From positions 82,440 to 146,439 of the forward strand of contig DTUY01000218.1 in NCBI GenBank assembly GCA_012963885.1: 64,000 bases of DNA, given 5' to 3'. This DNA comes from Candidatus Poribacteria bacterium (GTDB lineage: Bacteria; Poribacteria; WGA-4E; UBA9662). Each line of letters starts with the position of its first letter. Position 1 is the first letter of the stretch. The position numbers and the translations under genes are program-made. Of this stretch, positions 1-8,472 are shown in pieces. Below the pieces are notes generated by a model, which was not told the origin of the DNA, ran no database searches, and saw only the letters and a program-made list of their open reading frames with translations.

Positions 1-555
1 GATAAAACGCTTGTTTCTGAGAGGAATTGGCATCGTGACGTTGGGGTACATTTAGATTTGGGGCATGATCATCTGCCCCGTGTTGGCTTAAAGGTTGGTT
101 ACTGTCTGACAGATTGTATGGAACCGAATTCGGGATCGACTTTGCTTGTAGCGGAAAGCAATAATTTGACTCAGCCGTTAGTTATTCCCGCCGATCAAAC
201 GGACCCGCCTGAATTTGATGAGCCGTTTTTGAAAGCCGGCGATGCTTTCCTTTTTGAAAGCCGTACCTACCACGCACCAGCACTTAATTTTACCGATTCA
301 ATCGCCAGATCAGTCATTTATGGCTACCACTACCGTTGGATTAAACCCGACTATTATCTACGATATTATGATGGTCAGCAACAGCCGGCAGAATATTTGT
401 TAACAAAGATGGACGATATCACCAGACAGCTTTTAGGCGCACAAATGGATACAACGAGCCGTCCAGCTCCGGATGGCATTGAGTGGCCAATAAGAGAATG
501 GACCGAACGTCACAACATTGCACCGGAACAAATTCCTCAAGTGAATAAGGTTTGA
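1..555 (+). CDS. Phytanoyl-CoA dioxygenase (PhyH) family protein, 5'-truncated by window edge
   Basis: This is the C-terminal part of a non-haem Fe(II)/2-oxoglutarate oxygenase of the PhyH superfamily. The reading frame is open from base 1, so the start lies outside the window. The methionine at base 58 is internal, because the metal-binding motif NWHRD sits before it (bases 25-39). The distal iron histidine is probably in SRTYHAP (about base 270) and the 2-oxoglutarate arginine in SIARSVIYG. Such enzymes hydroxylate small organic substrates; the substrate here is unknown. It is followed by a strong bidirectional hairpin terminator and a convergent LamG gene. The family call is firm and the function is open. 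Confidence 0.85.
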   Translation, partial: DKTLVSERNWHRDVGVHLDLGHDHLPRVGLKVGYCLTDCMEPNSGSTLLVAESNNLTQPLVIPADQTDPPEFDEPFLKAGDAFLFESRTYHAPALNFTDSIARSVIYGYHYRWIKPDYYLRYYDGQQQPAEYLLTKMDDITRQLLGAQMDTTSRPAPDGIEWPIREWTERHNIAPEQIPQVNKV

Positions 556-731
556 TTAACTCAGTTATGGTTGTTGAGTTCGTTACTTAATAAGTGAATT
601 TAAATCTACCGAAACAAAGGGAAATTTAAGCCTTATATAATCAATGTTATATGAGGCGACATAATACAATTTTAGTTAGTGGCTGTTTAATCTTGTCCAA
701 GCTACCACTAACGTTTTCTAAGAATAAAAAA

Positions 732-770
732 CGGTCAAGCAACTGATGAATATTGCTTGACCGCATTTTT
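732..770. terminator. Bidirectional rho-independent terminator
   Basis: A perfect 11-bp stem (732-742 CGGTCAAGCAA pairing with 753-763) with a 10-base loop is followed by a T run at 766-770. It is preceded by an A run at 725-731, which acts as the U tract on the other strand. It lies between two convergent genes, so it can end transcription from both sides. Confidence 0.85.
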
Positions 771-843
771 GATGTAGCTACTTACGAGTAATTATTAAAC
801 TTCAATATTTAACCTGAGATTGAAGTTTCAAAAGAAATCCTGA

Positions 844-1609
844 TTATTTCCTAGACTTTATTCGGCTCCATGTTGTGGCTAGTTTTGACTGGGGTTCGAC
901 AGCAAAGGCATCCTCCCAACCGTTTAGCAATTGACCGATTTCGTCGGCATCTAAAGCACGATTACAAATGACAATCTCATCTATGCCACCAGTGAATGGT
1001 TCTGAACCGAACTTAAGTTGCAAAGTTGAACCGGGATGAATATCTCCACCCCACTGCGGTTTCCAGTCAGCACCGCCAGCATCTAAGGCACCTTCTTTGC
1101 TTTCAGGTTTGCCGTCAACATACATTTCCACGTTTTTACCATCATAAGTTCCAGCGACGTGATACCATTTCTTTTGTTCTAACTCGGTTTGTCCGTAGAA
1201 ACCGGGAGTGATTCCCTGCGTAGTCCAAATTCTAAATGAAAATCCGTGTTTCACCGGTTCACTACTGGATTGATCTTCCAGCAGATAAGCGCCATTTTTC
1301 CTCGGGCCCGTGTCAGAATCAGCGTCAACCCGAAACCAAGCGGCAATTGTCATTTCCTTCTTGACGCTGAGTAAGCTATCCGAATCTTTGACGTCAATGC
1401 TGCCACCTCCTTTAGCAAAGACAGCCTTACCAAACTTACCCTTTTCGAATTTAAAGTCTCCAGTTTCTTTTCCCTTATTGTCGTTTCCGGATGAATCCTC
1501 GTAATCGCCATCGAGGAGCCAAACACCAACTATCGCTTTATCATCCGGTTCTAGAGCCCATAAGGACGCAGATACAAACAAAGCGAGGCATACTGTAATA
1601 TCTTTTCAT
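844..1609 (-). CDS. Secreted LamG-domain protein, apparent frameshift in the signal peptide
   Basis: This encodes one LamG/concanavalin-like jelly-roll domain, typical of extracellular carbohydrate- or protein-binding proteins: GVWLLDGDYEDSSGN at the start, MTIAAWFRV, WYHVAGTYDG, MYVDGK and GGIDEIVICNRAL. The uninterrupted frame is 844-1581 and has only a TTG start inside the signal peptide. The plausible start is the ATG at 1609, 9 bases after a GGAG, but it is in another frame. Removing one A from the AAAA run (complement of 1603-1606) would give MKDITVCLALFVSASLWA, a good signal peptide. So it is either a real frameshift or a one-base sequence error. It ends in SKLATTWSRIKSRK, a tail resembling those of two discoidin proteins in this window. 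Confidence 0.75.
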
Positions 1610-1814
1610 CACATAACTCTCCTTTTAACGCAAAAAAACCCGACTGGTTATCGAGGTTTGATGAGTCTCAATTTAGGATCTCCAATCAAATTGTAGCATA
1701 ATATTATATGTACTGTTTTCGCAAAATCAAAAAAAACAGAAAAACTTAATATTGAAAATTGAGTCAGGTATAATTTATATCCTGTTTTCTCAAAAACATC
1801 TAAGGAAGTATCAG

Positions 1815-2588
1815 ATGAAAATTAATAAATCCTATTTTGACAAAATTAGGTTCGTTTGGCTTTTTTTTCTTATTCATGCAAATCCCCTGATAGGTGAGAT
1901 TAATAGTGGCAACCCAATTGAATCAACTGCTTACTATTTGCAGCTAACACCACCTAGTGCTGATGGGATCGGTAAATTTTACTTTGGTCGTGAAATCTCG
2001 CATGTCATGGGACATCAAGGCGCTAACTGGTTAGAACGTCCTGAACGCGAGTTGGAGGAGCGACCTGATATACTGATCGAGTCACTAAATATAAAACCAC
2101 AAGATGTCGTCGCCGATATGGGAGTTGGAACTGGATACATTGCTTGGCGTATGGCCAGAAAATTATCATCTGACGGTTTAGTCTATGGGGTTGACATTCA
2201 ACAGGAGATGCTTGATTTGTTCGTTAAGAACATGACGGATCGAGGGTTTACAAATGTTAAGGCAACGCTTGGTACCATCATCAATCCCAAATTGCCACCG
2301 AACTCGATAGATCTTGTCATTATGGTTGATGTCTACCACGAGTTTTCACACCCGTATGAAATGGTGCAGGGAATCTGTCGCGCGTTAAAGGTCGGTGGAC
2401 GAGTCGCTTTCGTCGAATACCGTGCAGAGGACCCCAGTGTGCCTATTAAACGTCTACACAAGATGACCGAACTGCAGGTGTTAAAAGAAGCCACACCCCA
2501 TCCTTTGGAGTGGGTGGAAACAATTGATGCTTTGCCTCGTCAACACCTGATTATCTTTAAGAAAATTTCCTATCTAGAGAATAATTAA
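1815..2588 (+). CDS. Exported class I SAM-dependent methyltransferase
   Basis: This is a Rossmann-fold methyltransferase with SAM motif I DMGVGTGYIAWRMA and the acidic ribose-binding end of strand 2 (YGVDIQ). Post-motif strands include DLVIMVDVYHEF and GGRVAFVEYR. I chose the ATG at 1815 because AAGGAAG lies just upstream and it gives a signal peptide (MKINKS...RFVWLFFLIHANPLIGE). An in-frame TTG further upstream, at 1752, has no such support. Export of a SAM enzyme is odd, since SAM is cytoplasmic; the hydrophobic segment might instead be a membrane anchor. The substrate cannot be told. It precedes the dehydrogenase by about 40 bases and may share its transcript. Confidence 0.8.
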   Translation: MKINKSYFDKIRFVWLFFLIHANPLIGEINSGNPIESTAYYLQLTPPSADGIGKFYFGREISHVMGHQGANWLERPERELEERPDILIESLNIKPQDVVADMGVGTGYIAWRMARKLSSDGLVYGVDIQQEMLDLFVKNMTDRGFTNVKATLGTIINPKLPPNSIDLVIMVDVYHEFSHPYEMVQGICRALKVGGRVAFVEYRAEDPSVPIKRLHKMTELQVLKEATPHPLEWVETIDALPRQHLIIFKKISYLENN

Positions 2589-2629
2589 AGAACCTTTTAA
2601 TCCATCAATAGAAACTGAAGGAGACTCAT

Positions 2630-3676
2630 GTGCCGATCTTTACAGAGACGGAACTAACTCAGACCTGCTTGAAAATGCTGAAGAGCGTTGGAGTATCAAA
2701 TACAGAGGCTGAGATTGTAACTAAGTCGATGGTCGATGCCAATCTGGTCGGGCACGATTCTCATGGGATCATCCATTTACCCAAATATATTCAGGGCATA
2801 ACAGATTCCTCAATCCAGCTAGATGCAAAAGTAGAAACTGAGCGGGAGTCTCCATCTATAGCAGTATTGAATGGAAACTGGGGGTTAGGCCCCGTGATAG
2901 CAACACATGCGATGGAATTGGCGGTTCAAAAAGCTGGACAAACCGACATTAGTTCGGTAGCTGTACGTAATTGCAATGAAGTCGGTCGATTGGGAGGTTA
3001 TGGTATAGTTGCAACAGAGCAAAATATGATCAGTATCATATCAGTTAATGATCATGGTGCAGGTCAGTGTGTTGTCCCACACGGTGGAATTGAAGCCAGA
3101 CTTTCAACCAACCCGATTGTTTATGCTATCCCAGTCTTAGGTCGAGAACCAATTCTTTTGGATATGTCAACCAGCGTGGTGGCATCAGGCAAAGTCCGGA
3201 TAAAAAAGAACCGAGAAGAGTCAGCACCTGAAGGATGGATTATCGATGCAGAAGGCAATCCAACAACCAACGTCGATGATTTTTATGGGCCTCCGCCAGG
3301 TGCACTGTTGCCTTTGGGAGGCATTGCTGCCCATAAAGGGTTCGGTCTCAGTTTTATTGTTGATATTTTGTCAGGTGCGTTAGGAGAGGCAGGTTGCAGC
3401 CAAGAAGGAGCATCCAGAATTGGTAATGGTTTTTTTGTCATTATCATCAAAATTGATAGCTTTACGGATTTTTCAACTTTCAGCCAAGAAGTTGACCGCT
3501 TTATCAGGTACGTTAAGTCTGCCAAAAGATCGTCTGAATCGGAAGAGATCTATCTACCTGGCGAACGTGGATTTCGCGAGAGAGATCGGCGCTGCCGAAA
3601 TGGGATCTTTATCGAAGAGGAAACGTGGGAACAAATTCGGGTGACGGCAGAGGAATATCAGGTCAAGCTCGATTGA
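2630..3676 (+). CDS. Malate/L-lactate dehydrogenase family oxidoreductase (Ldh_2)
   Basis: This is an NAD(P)-dependent 2-hydroxyacid oxidoreductase of the Ldh_2 family, which also includes ureidoglycolate and sulfolactate dehydrogenases. It is unrelated to the Rossmann-type lactate dehydrogenases. Family landmarks are DANLVGHDSHGIIHLPKY near residue 38, ARLSTNPIVYAIP, LLDMSTSVVASGKVR, PEGWIIDAEGNPTT and GIAAHKGFGLSFIVDILSGAL. The 348-residue length is normal. The start is GTG at 2630 after GAAGGAGACTC; the overlapping ATG at 2628 is out of frame. It ends 30 bases from the convergent aminotransferase. The exact substrate is not determinable. Confidence 0.88.
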   Translation: MPIFTETELTQTCLKMLKSVGVSNTEAEIVTKSMVDANLVGHDSHGIIHLPKYIQGITDSSIQLDAKVETERESPSIAVLNGNWGLGPVIATHAMELAVQKAGQTDISSVAVRNCNEVGRLGGYGIVATEQNMISIISVNDHGAGQCVVPHGGIEARLSTNPIVYAIPVLGREPILLDMSTSVVASGKVRIKKNREESAPEGWIIDAEGNPTTNVDDFYGPPPGALLPLGGIAAHKGFGLSFIVDILSGALGEAGCSQEGASRIGNGFFVIIIKIDSFTDFSTFSQEVDRFIRYVKSAKRSSESEEIYLPGERGFRERDRRCRNGIFIEEETWEQIRVTAEEYQVKLD

Positions 3677-3706
3677 GAACTTGTCTCTTCCACAAAACAG
3701 ATAGAT

Positions 3707-5029
3707 CTAACAATCAATACTTGTTAGAATGTCCTTTAAGGTTTCAACGATTTGATCTGCTTCATCCAGAGTTAGAATCAGCGGAGGGGCGATAAAAATA
3801 ATATTCTCTGGTTCATCAGCGGCATGACTGATCTTACCGATTAAAATACCACGCTCTTTCATCTGGCTAACAATTGTGCTGGTTTTCATTGTGTCCAGGT
3901 TGGTTTTGTCTGCATTAATTAATTCGACTCCAATCATTAAACCTTTGCCTCGAACTTCGCTGACAATGGGAAAATCTTGTAACAGTTTTAGTCTTTCTAG
4001 TAGATGGGTTCCAACCTTTGTCGCATTTTCCCACAGCCGTTCTTCTGTCAGGATTTTCAGGTTTGCCAGACCTGCCGCGCAGGTAACAGGATGGCCGGCA
4101 TAGGTGCAGACTTGACCAAACTCTTGTTTGTCGCCAGGATCCCCCAAAAAAGCATTAAACACTTCTGTTGTCGCCACACAAGCAGAGAGTGGCAGATAAC
4201 CGCTTGTCAATCCCTTAGCTAACGTAATAATATCAGGTTGTATATCCCAGTGTTCACAGGCAAACATAGTTCCTGTTCTGCCAAAACCAGTTATTACTTC
4301 ATCAATTATTAATAACAGATTGTGTTGATCACAAATTTCACGCAGCTTTGAAAAATAATCATCGGGTGGAACAATTACACCACCACCTCCGATAATTGGT
4401 TCTGCTATAATGGCGATGACCGTTTCAGCGCCCTCCCAACGAATGGTACGTACAATTTCATCAACGCAAGTTGGATGAACGTGCTTAAAACCTGGGACAA
4501 GCGGTTCAAACGCCGTTCTTCGCGGAGACTGGCCTGTAGCCGACATGGAACCGTAAGTGAATCCGTGATATCCACGATAACGGCTAATAATCTTATAACG
4601 GTTTTGTTCCGGATACATTTGTCGTCCATACTGACGTGCGATCTTGATAGCTGTTTCGTTAGCTTCCGAACCACTATTACTGAAATAAACGTGATCTAGA
4701 TTTCCCGGTAACAAGTCTGCTAATTGTTTGGCTAACAGTGTTGCAGGCATATTGATCTGTGAATGTGGGTAATACGGTAATTTTCGGATCTGTTGGTAAA
4801 CGGCATCCGCAATCTCCTCTCGACCATAACCGACGTTGACATTCCAAAGTCCTGAGTAGGCATCTAGATACTGACGTCCGTCTGTGTCAGTAATTGTTGT
4901 GCCTTTTGCTTCTTCAAATATGGCAAGGTCAACCTGTTCCAGATTTTGGTGCTGAAAAAGTGGATGCCAAACATGATCTCGGTCGATTTTCCTATAGTCC
5001 TGCGAGGAAAGTTCTTCCTGTATGTTCAC
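3707..5029 (-). CDS. Class III (omega) aminotransferase, PLP-dependent
   Basis: A full-length 440-residue aminotransferase, similar in layout to beta-alanine/taurine/putrescine:pyruvate aminotransferases. Visible landmarks are the N-terminal HVWHPLFQHQN segment, SNSGSEANETAIKIAR (PLP phosphate region), SRYRGYHGFTYGSMSATG, IIDEVITGFGRTG and the Schiff-base lysine in ITLAKGLTSGYLPLSA. It starts with GTG at 5029 behind AGAGGAATCATT. It would move an amino group from a terminal amine or beta-amino acid to pyruvate or 2-oxoglutarate. It stands alone, divergent from the PIG-L gene across a 511-base gap. The class call is strong and the amine donor is unknown. Confidence 0.9.
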   Translation of the reverse strand: MNIQEELSSQDYRKIDRDHVWHPLFQHQNLEQVDLAIFEEAKGTTITDTDGRQYLDAYSGLWNVNVGYGREEIADAVYQQIRKLPYYPHSQINMPATLLAKQLADLLPGNLDHVYFSNSGSEANETAIKIARQYGRQMYPEQNRYKIISRYRGYHGFTYGSMSATGQSPRRTAFEPLVPGFKHVHPTCVDEIVRTIRWEGAETVIAIIAEPIIGGGGVIVPPDDYFSKLREICDQHNLLLIIDEVITGFGRTGTMFACEHWDIQPDIITLAKGLTSGYLPLSACVATTEVFNAFLGDPGDKQEFGQVCTYAGHPVTCAAGLANLKILTEERLWENATKVGTHLLERLKLLQDFPIVSEVRGKGLMIGVELINADKTNLDTMKTSTIVSQMKERGILIGKISHAADEPENIIFIAPPLILTLDEADQIVETLKDILTSIDC

Positions 5030-5540
5030 AATGATTCCTCTCTAAAGTGTTGCCTAAACTTGGGATATGAATCTTAAAATGAGATATTCTTGCTCAAAGC
5101 GAAGTAATCTGTGTTCAAAGAGTTATAAATACCTAAACTGAATACCTTGTTGGGTTCTATTAAGACGAAACTATTCTAGCATAGAGCCTAATTTCAAGCA
5201 ATGCTTTAATACTACTGTGGATTTTTGTGTGTCAGTGACTTGGGCTATTTCAGTTTGATTGTAATTAGTTTACATCAAAGTATAAATCTGGTATCTTTTT
5301 CTTTGATCAACTGTTTACGGTTTCTGATTAACGTTCATTTGATTTTGGTTTGCCTCTTTTTGAGCGTTACCAGCGCGATTTTGTTCAGTTGAATTTACAC
5401 TCATAGTATGTTGTGGTATGAATAATTTTTTGGGATGTTTCCGGATGAAAACAATTTTGGTTTTAGTAAAGGACTTGTTTCGTAGGTTACCCAGTATTCA
5501 GCCATAGCCTAACAGCATATTTAATGGAGGTTCGATTCCT
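5030..5540. other. Divergent intergenic region
   Basis: This AT-rich 511-base gap lies between the aminotransferase (leftward) and PIG-L (rightward) genes and must hold both promoters. A GGAGG at 5526-5530 serves the GTG start at 5541. The string GGTTCGATTCC at 5529-5539 resembles a tRNA T-loop but has no pairing stem. No other coding or structured element was recognised. Confidence 0.5.
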
Positions 5541-8183
5541 GTGTTAATTTTGATCGGTACACTTTTCACTATTGCAATTAATCCTGTTGAAGGCCAAAAT
5601 GCCGCAGAGGTCTGGCAATCGCTCAAACGTTTGAACACTACAGCAACAGCACTTCACACCACTGCGCATCCGGATGATGAGGATGGCGCTTTGCTAACCT
5701 GGCTAAGTCGAGGTCAGGGTATTCGTACCGGATTATTTTCGCTCACTAGAGGTGAAGGTGGAGCCAACCTCATCGGGCCGGAGTTGTTCGATGCACTTGG
5801 TATCCTGCGAACAGAAGAGCTACTGGCAGCTGCTCGGTATTATGATGTTGATCTCTTCTTTGGTAAGACAGTCGACTTTGGTTACTCCAAGCGATTGGAT
5901 GAATCGATAGAAAAATGGGATCATCGCCTTTTACTTGAAGATACAGTGCGATTGATCCGAACTTATCGGCCTGAAGTGATTATTGCGAAGTACGCTGGTA
6001 ATCCAGGAGATGGTCATGGTCAGCATCAAACCTCCGGAGTGATTACCCGAGAGGCATTTGGTATGGCTGCTGATCCGACTCAATTTCCTGAACAGATTCG
6101 TGCTGGGTTGCAGCCTTGGCAAGCAAAGAAATTGTACACCGCACGATCTCGACGGAGGAACAACGATACCGAACCATCCAACCTGCTGCGGATCGATACG
6201 GGAGCATATGATCCGCTACTCGGACAGTCTTACCATGAAATTGCGCGTAAGGGGTTGAGTTACCAGCGATCACAAGGAGCTGGACAACGGCAGGCTTCCA
6301 GAGGCAGTTGGTTTTCTTCACTTCAACTGGTCGATACTGTTTTGCCCGAAGATAAATTAGAAAAGAATCCTTTCGATGGTATTGATACAACTATTATGGG
6401 AATGAGCCGTTTTACCGAACAGAACGCTGATCTGAATGCAATGCTGGTCAAACTTCAGAGGTCTATCGAAGATGCCTTAGCTGCCTGTTCGCATCGGCAA
6501 CCATGGGTTGTTTTGCCTTATTTGGTAGGGGGGTTGCGGCAGACACGGGAATTGGTCGCAACCGTTGACGTTACGGAACTTCAGGAATTTAATAAAAACC
6601 ACCTGTACTTTCTGTTGAAAAACAAAGAGCAAGAGTTCATGGATGCCGCTAACAAAGCATTGGGCCTTTCGATAGAAGTACTAGTTGACCCACCGCCAGC
6701 CGAAGACGGTGCTCCCAGCTTTTTTCGCTCACCAGAAACGTTCAATGTCGCGATTCCAGGTCAGGTGTTTGCGCTGACCACTAAGGTGGTTAATCCGAGT
6801 CCGTTAAGGATTGAACCGATCCAAGCAACCCTTCATATGCCAAAGCATTGGGTAGTTCGCGCCCTTCAGCAAGATCTGCCCGCGCTGAGTCATAATGGTG
6901 AAGCCCGAGCGCGTTTTGAGGTACGTGTGCCTGAGGAGGCTAATTATTCTCGACCTTATTGGTCTCGCCAATCGGAATACCATGACGACGTTTACACGGT
7001 CGATCGACCAGAGTTTGCTCATCTGCCTTTTCAACCTCCGGAAGTCGTTGGTGTGTTAACCTATCGGATTGAAGGGGTTGAATTCAAAATAACCCAACCC
7101 GCCCAAACGGTGCAAATGATCCAGCCTTGGGGTGAACGCCGTCGGTTATTGATGGTAGCCCCTGCTTTCAGTCTAACAGTTTCTCCCTCTATCGGAGTGA
7201 TTTCGGTTGAAACAGGGCAACAGACTTTTACGGCACGGGTTGAAGTTCTAAACAATGTCAAAGGGATTGCTGAAGGAAAAGTTCATCTTCAGATCCCAGA
7301 AAACTGGACGGTGACACCTAACGAACATCGTCTCCGTTTCACACATGAAGGCGAAATTCAGACTTTCCCCTTTCAGATTTCGGTGTCCCAAAATCTTGAA
7401 GTCGACGTCGATTATACTGTGCGAGCCATGGCTGAATACAACGGGAAACAGTACACTGAAGGGTATCAAGTGATTGATCATCGCGATCTGGAACCGCGTT
7501 ACCTTTATCGACCCGCATCCATGGAGTTACACACAGTTGATGTCAAAGTCGAGCTGGGTTTGAAGATCGGTTATATCATGGGCGTCGGTGACAAAGTGCC
7601 GCAGGCATTAGAACAAATCGGTATCAAAGTCCAGATGCTCGGCAGCGAGGATCTGGCATCCGGTGATTTGAGTTCGTTTAATACAATTGTCATTGGTATC
7701 CGCGCTTACGCAGTCCGGACAGATCTGAAGGCCTATAATCGTCGATTGCTTGATTATGTCCACCATGGTGGGAATCTTGTGGTGCAGTATCAGACACCGG
7801 AGTTTGACGCGGCACCATATGGGCCTTATCCGTATAAAATGGGTCGACGACCGGAGGAAGTATCGGAAGAAGATGCTGAGGTCACGATTCTGGAACCCAA
7901 TCACCCGATTTTCAAAAGTCCAAATCAGATTACGTCCACTGATTTTAACGGGTGGGTTGAGGAACGCGGTTCCAAGTTCATGACGGAATGGGATTCTGGC
8001 TACAAACCGTTGTTGCTGTGCCGTGACAAAGATCAAGATCCACAAAATGGTGGTCTGCTAGTGGCTGACTATGGGATAGGCACTTACACCTACACGGCTT
8101 ATGCTTTTTACCGTCAACTGCCTGCGGGTGTCACTGGAGCCTATCGACTTTTTGCCAATTTAATTAGTTCTGGTAATAATTAG
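5541..8183 (+). CDS. Large exported PIG-L (LmbE-like) deacetylase with C-terminal GATase-like domain
   Basis: The N-terminal domain is a PIG-L/LmbE metal-dependent N-acetylglucosaminyl deacetylase: AHPDDED (residues 42-48) gives the zinc-binding HPDD, and GDGHGQHQ (about 157-163) supplies the second zinc site. A beta-sandwich-rich middle (about residues 370-650) follows. The C-terminal part (about 670-870) looks like the glutamine-amidotransferase-like fold often found in such proteins, e.g. SFNTIVIGIRAYAVR and YVHHGGNLVVQYQ. The start is GTG at 5541, ten bases after GGAGG; residues 1-19 form a signal peptide. PIG-L proteins are usually near 230-300 residues, so this is the long exported type, probably acting on amino-sugar glycans outside the cytoplasm (inference). 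Confidence 0.87.
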   Translation: MLILIGTLFTIAINPVEGQNAAEVWQSLKRLNTTATALHTTAHPDDEDGALLTWLSRGQGIRTGLFSLTRGEGGANLIGPELFDALGILRTEELLAAARYYDVDLFFGKTVDFGYSKRLDESIEKWDHRLLLEDTVRLIRTYRPEVIIAKYAGNPGDGHGQHQTSGVITREAFGMAADPTQFPEQIRAGLQPWQAKKLYTARSRRRNNDTEPSNLLRIDTGAYDPLLGQSYHEIARKGLSYQRSQGAGQRQASRGSWFSSLQLVDTVLPEDKLEKNPFDGIDTTIMGMSRFTEQNADLNAMLVKLQRSIEDALAACSHRQPWVVLPYLVGGLRQTRELVATVDVTELQEFNKNHLYFLLKNKEQEFMDAANKALGLSIEVLVDPPPAEDGAPSFFRSPETFNVAIPGQVFALTTKVVNPSPLRIEPIQATLHMPKHWVVRALQQDLPALSHNGEARARFEVRVPEEANYSRPYWSRQSEYHDDVYTVDRPEFAHLPFQPPEVVGVLTYRIEGVEFKITQPAQTVQMIQPWGERRRLLMVAPAFSLTVSPSIGVISVETGQQTFTARVEVLNNVKGIAEGKVHLQIPENWTVTPNEHRLRFTHEGEIQTFPFQISVSQNLEVDVDYTVRAMAEYNGKQYTEGYQVIDHRDLEPRYLYRPASMELHTVDVKVELGLKIGYIMGVGDKVPQALEQIGIKVQMLGSEDLASGDLSSFNTIVIGIRAYAVRTDLKAYNRRLLDYVHHGGNLVVQYQTPEFDAAPYGPYPYKMGRRPEEVSEEDAEVTILEPNHPIFKSPNQITSTDFNGWVEERGSKFMTEWDSGYKPLLLCRDKDQDPQNGGLLVADYGIGTYTYTAYAFYRQLPAGVTGAYRLFANLISSGNN

Positions 8184-8472
8184 CTGAATTATGTCTACCT
8201 CTAGCCCTATAGCACCTGAAATACGAACCAATGGTTTCGCTATTTAATGAAACTTGACTTTAATCTCCGATCATCTGCTGTTTGGTTGTGTCAGATGCAC
8301 TGGTAAATCTTCAGGAGATATCCGTTCGTCCGAACAGTCCATCGCGTAAAATTTCAAACAATCCGAAAATAAAATGCCATGCGACTGCACCTGATACGGC
8401 AAAACCCAGTAGCGTAAACGGCGTATGCTAAGCTATATAATTCATATGCGGATATAAGATGTCTCTTGAAAA
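8184..8472. other. Intergenic region with possible decayed coding fragment
   Basis: No intact gene is present. On the minus strand, about 8309-8419, one frame reads as a plausible membrane-protein stretch (PFTLLGFAVSGAVAWHF, then FGLFEILRDGLFGR) bounded by stop codons. It may be the remnant of a lost gene. The evidence is compositional only. Confidence 0.3.

Noticed and set aside
5526..5545. tRNA-like T-loop string GGTTCGATTCC before the PIG-L gene
   Set aside because: The flanking bases do not pair as a T stem and no acceptor, D or anticodon arm is present; the GGAGG there is a ribosome binding site.
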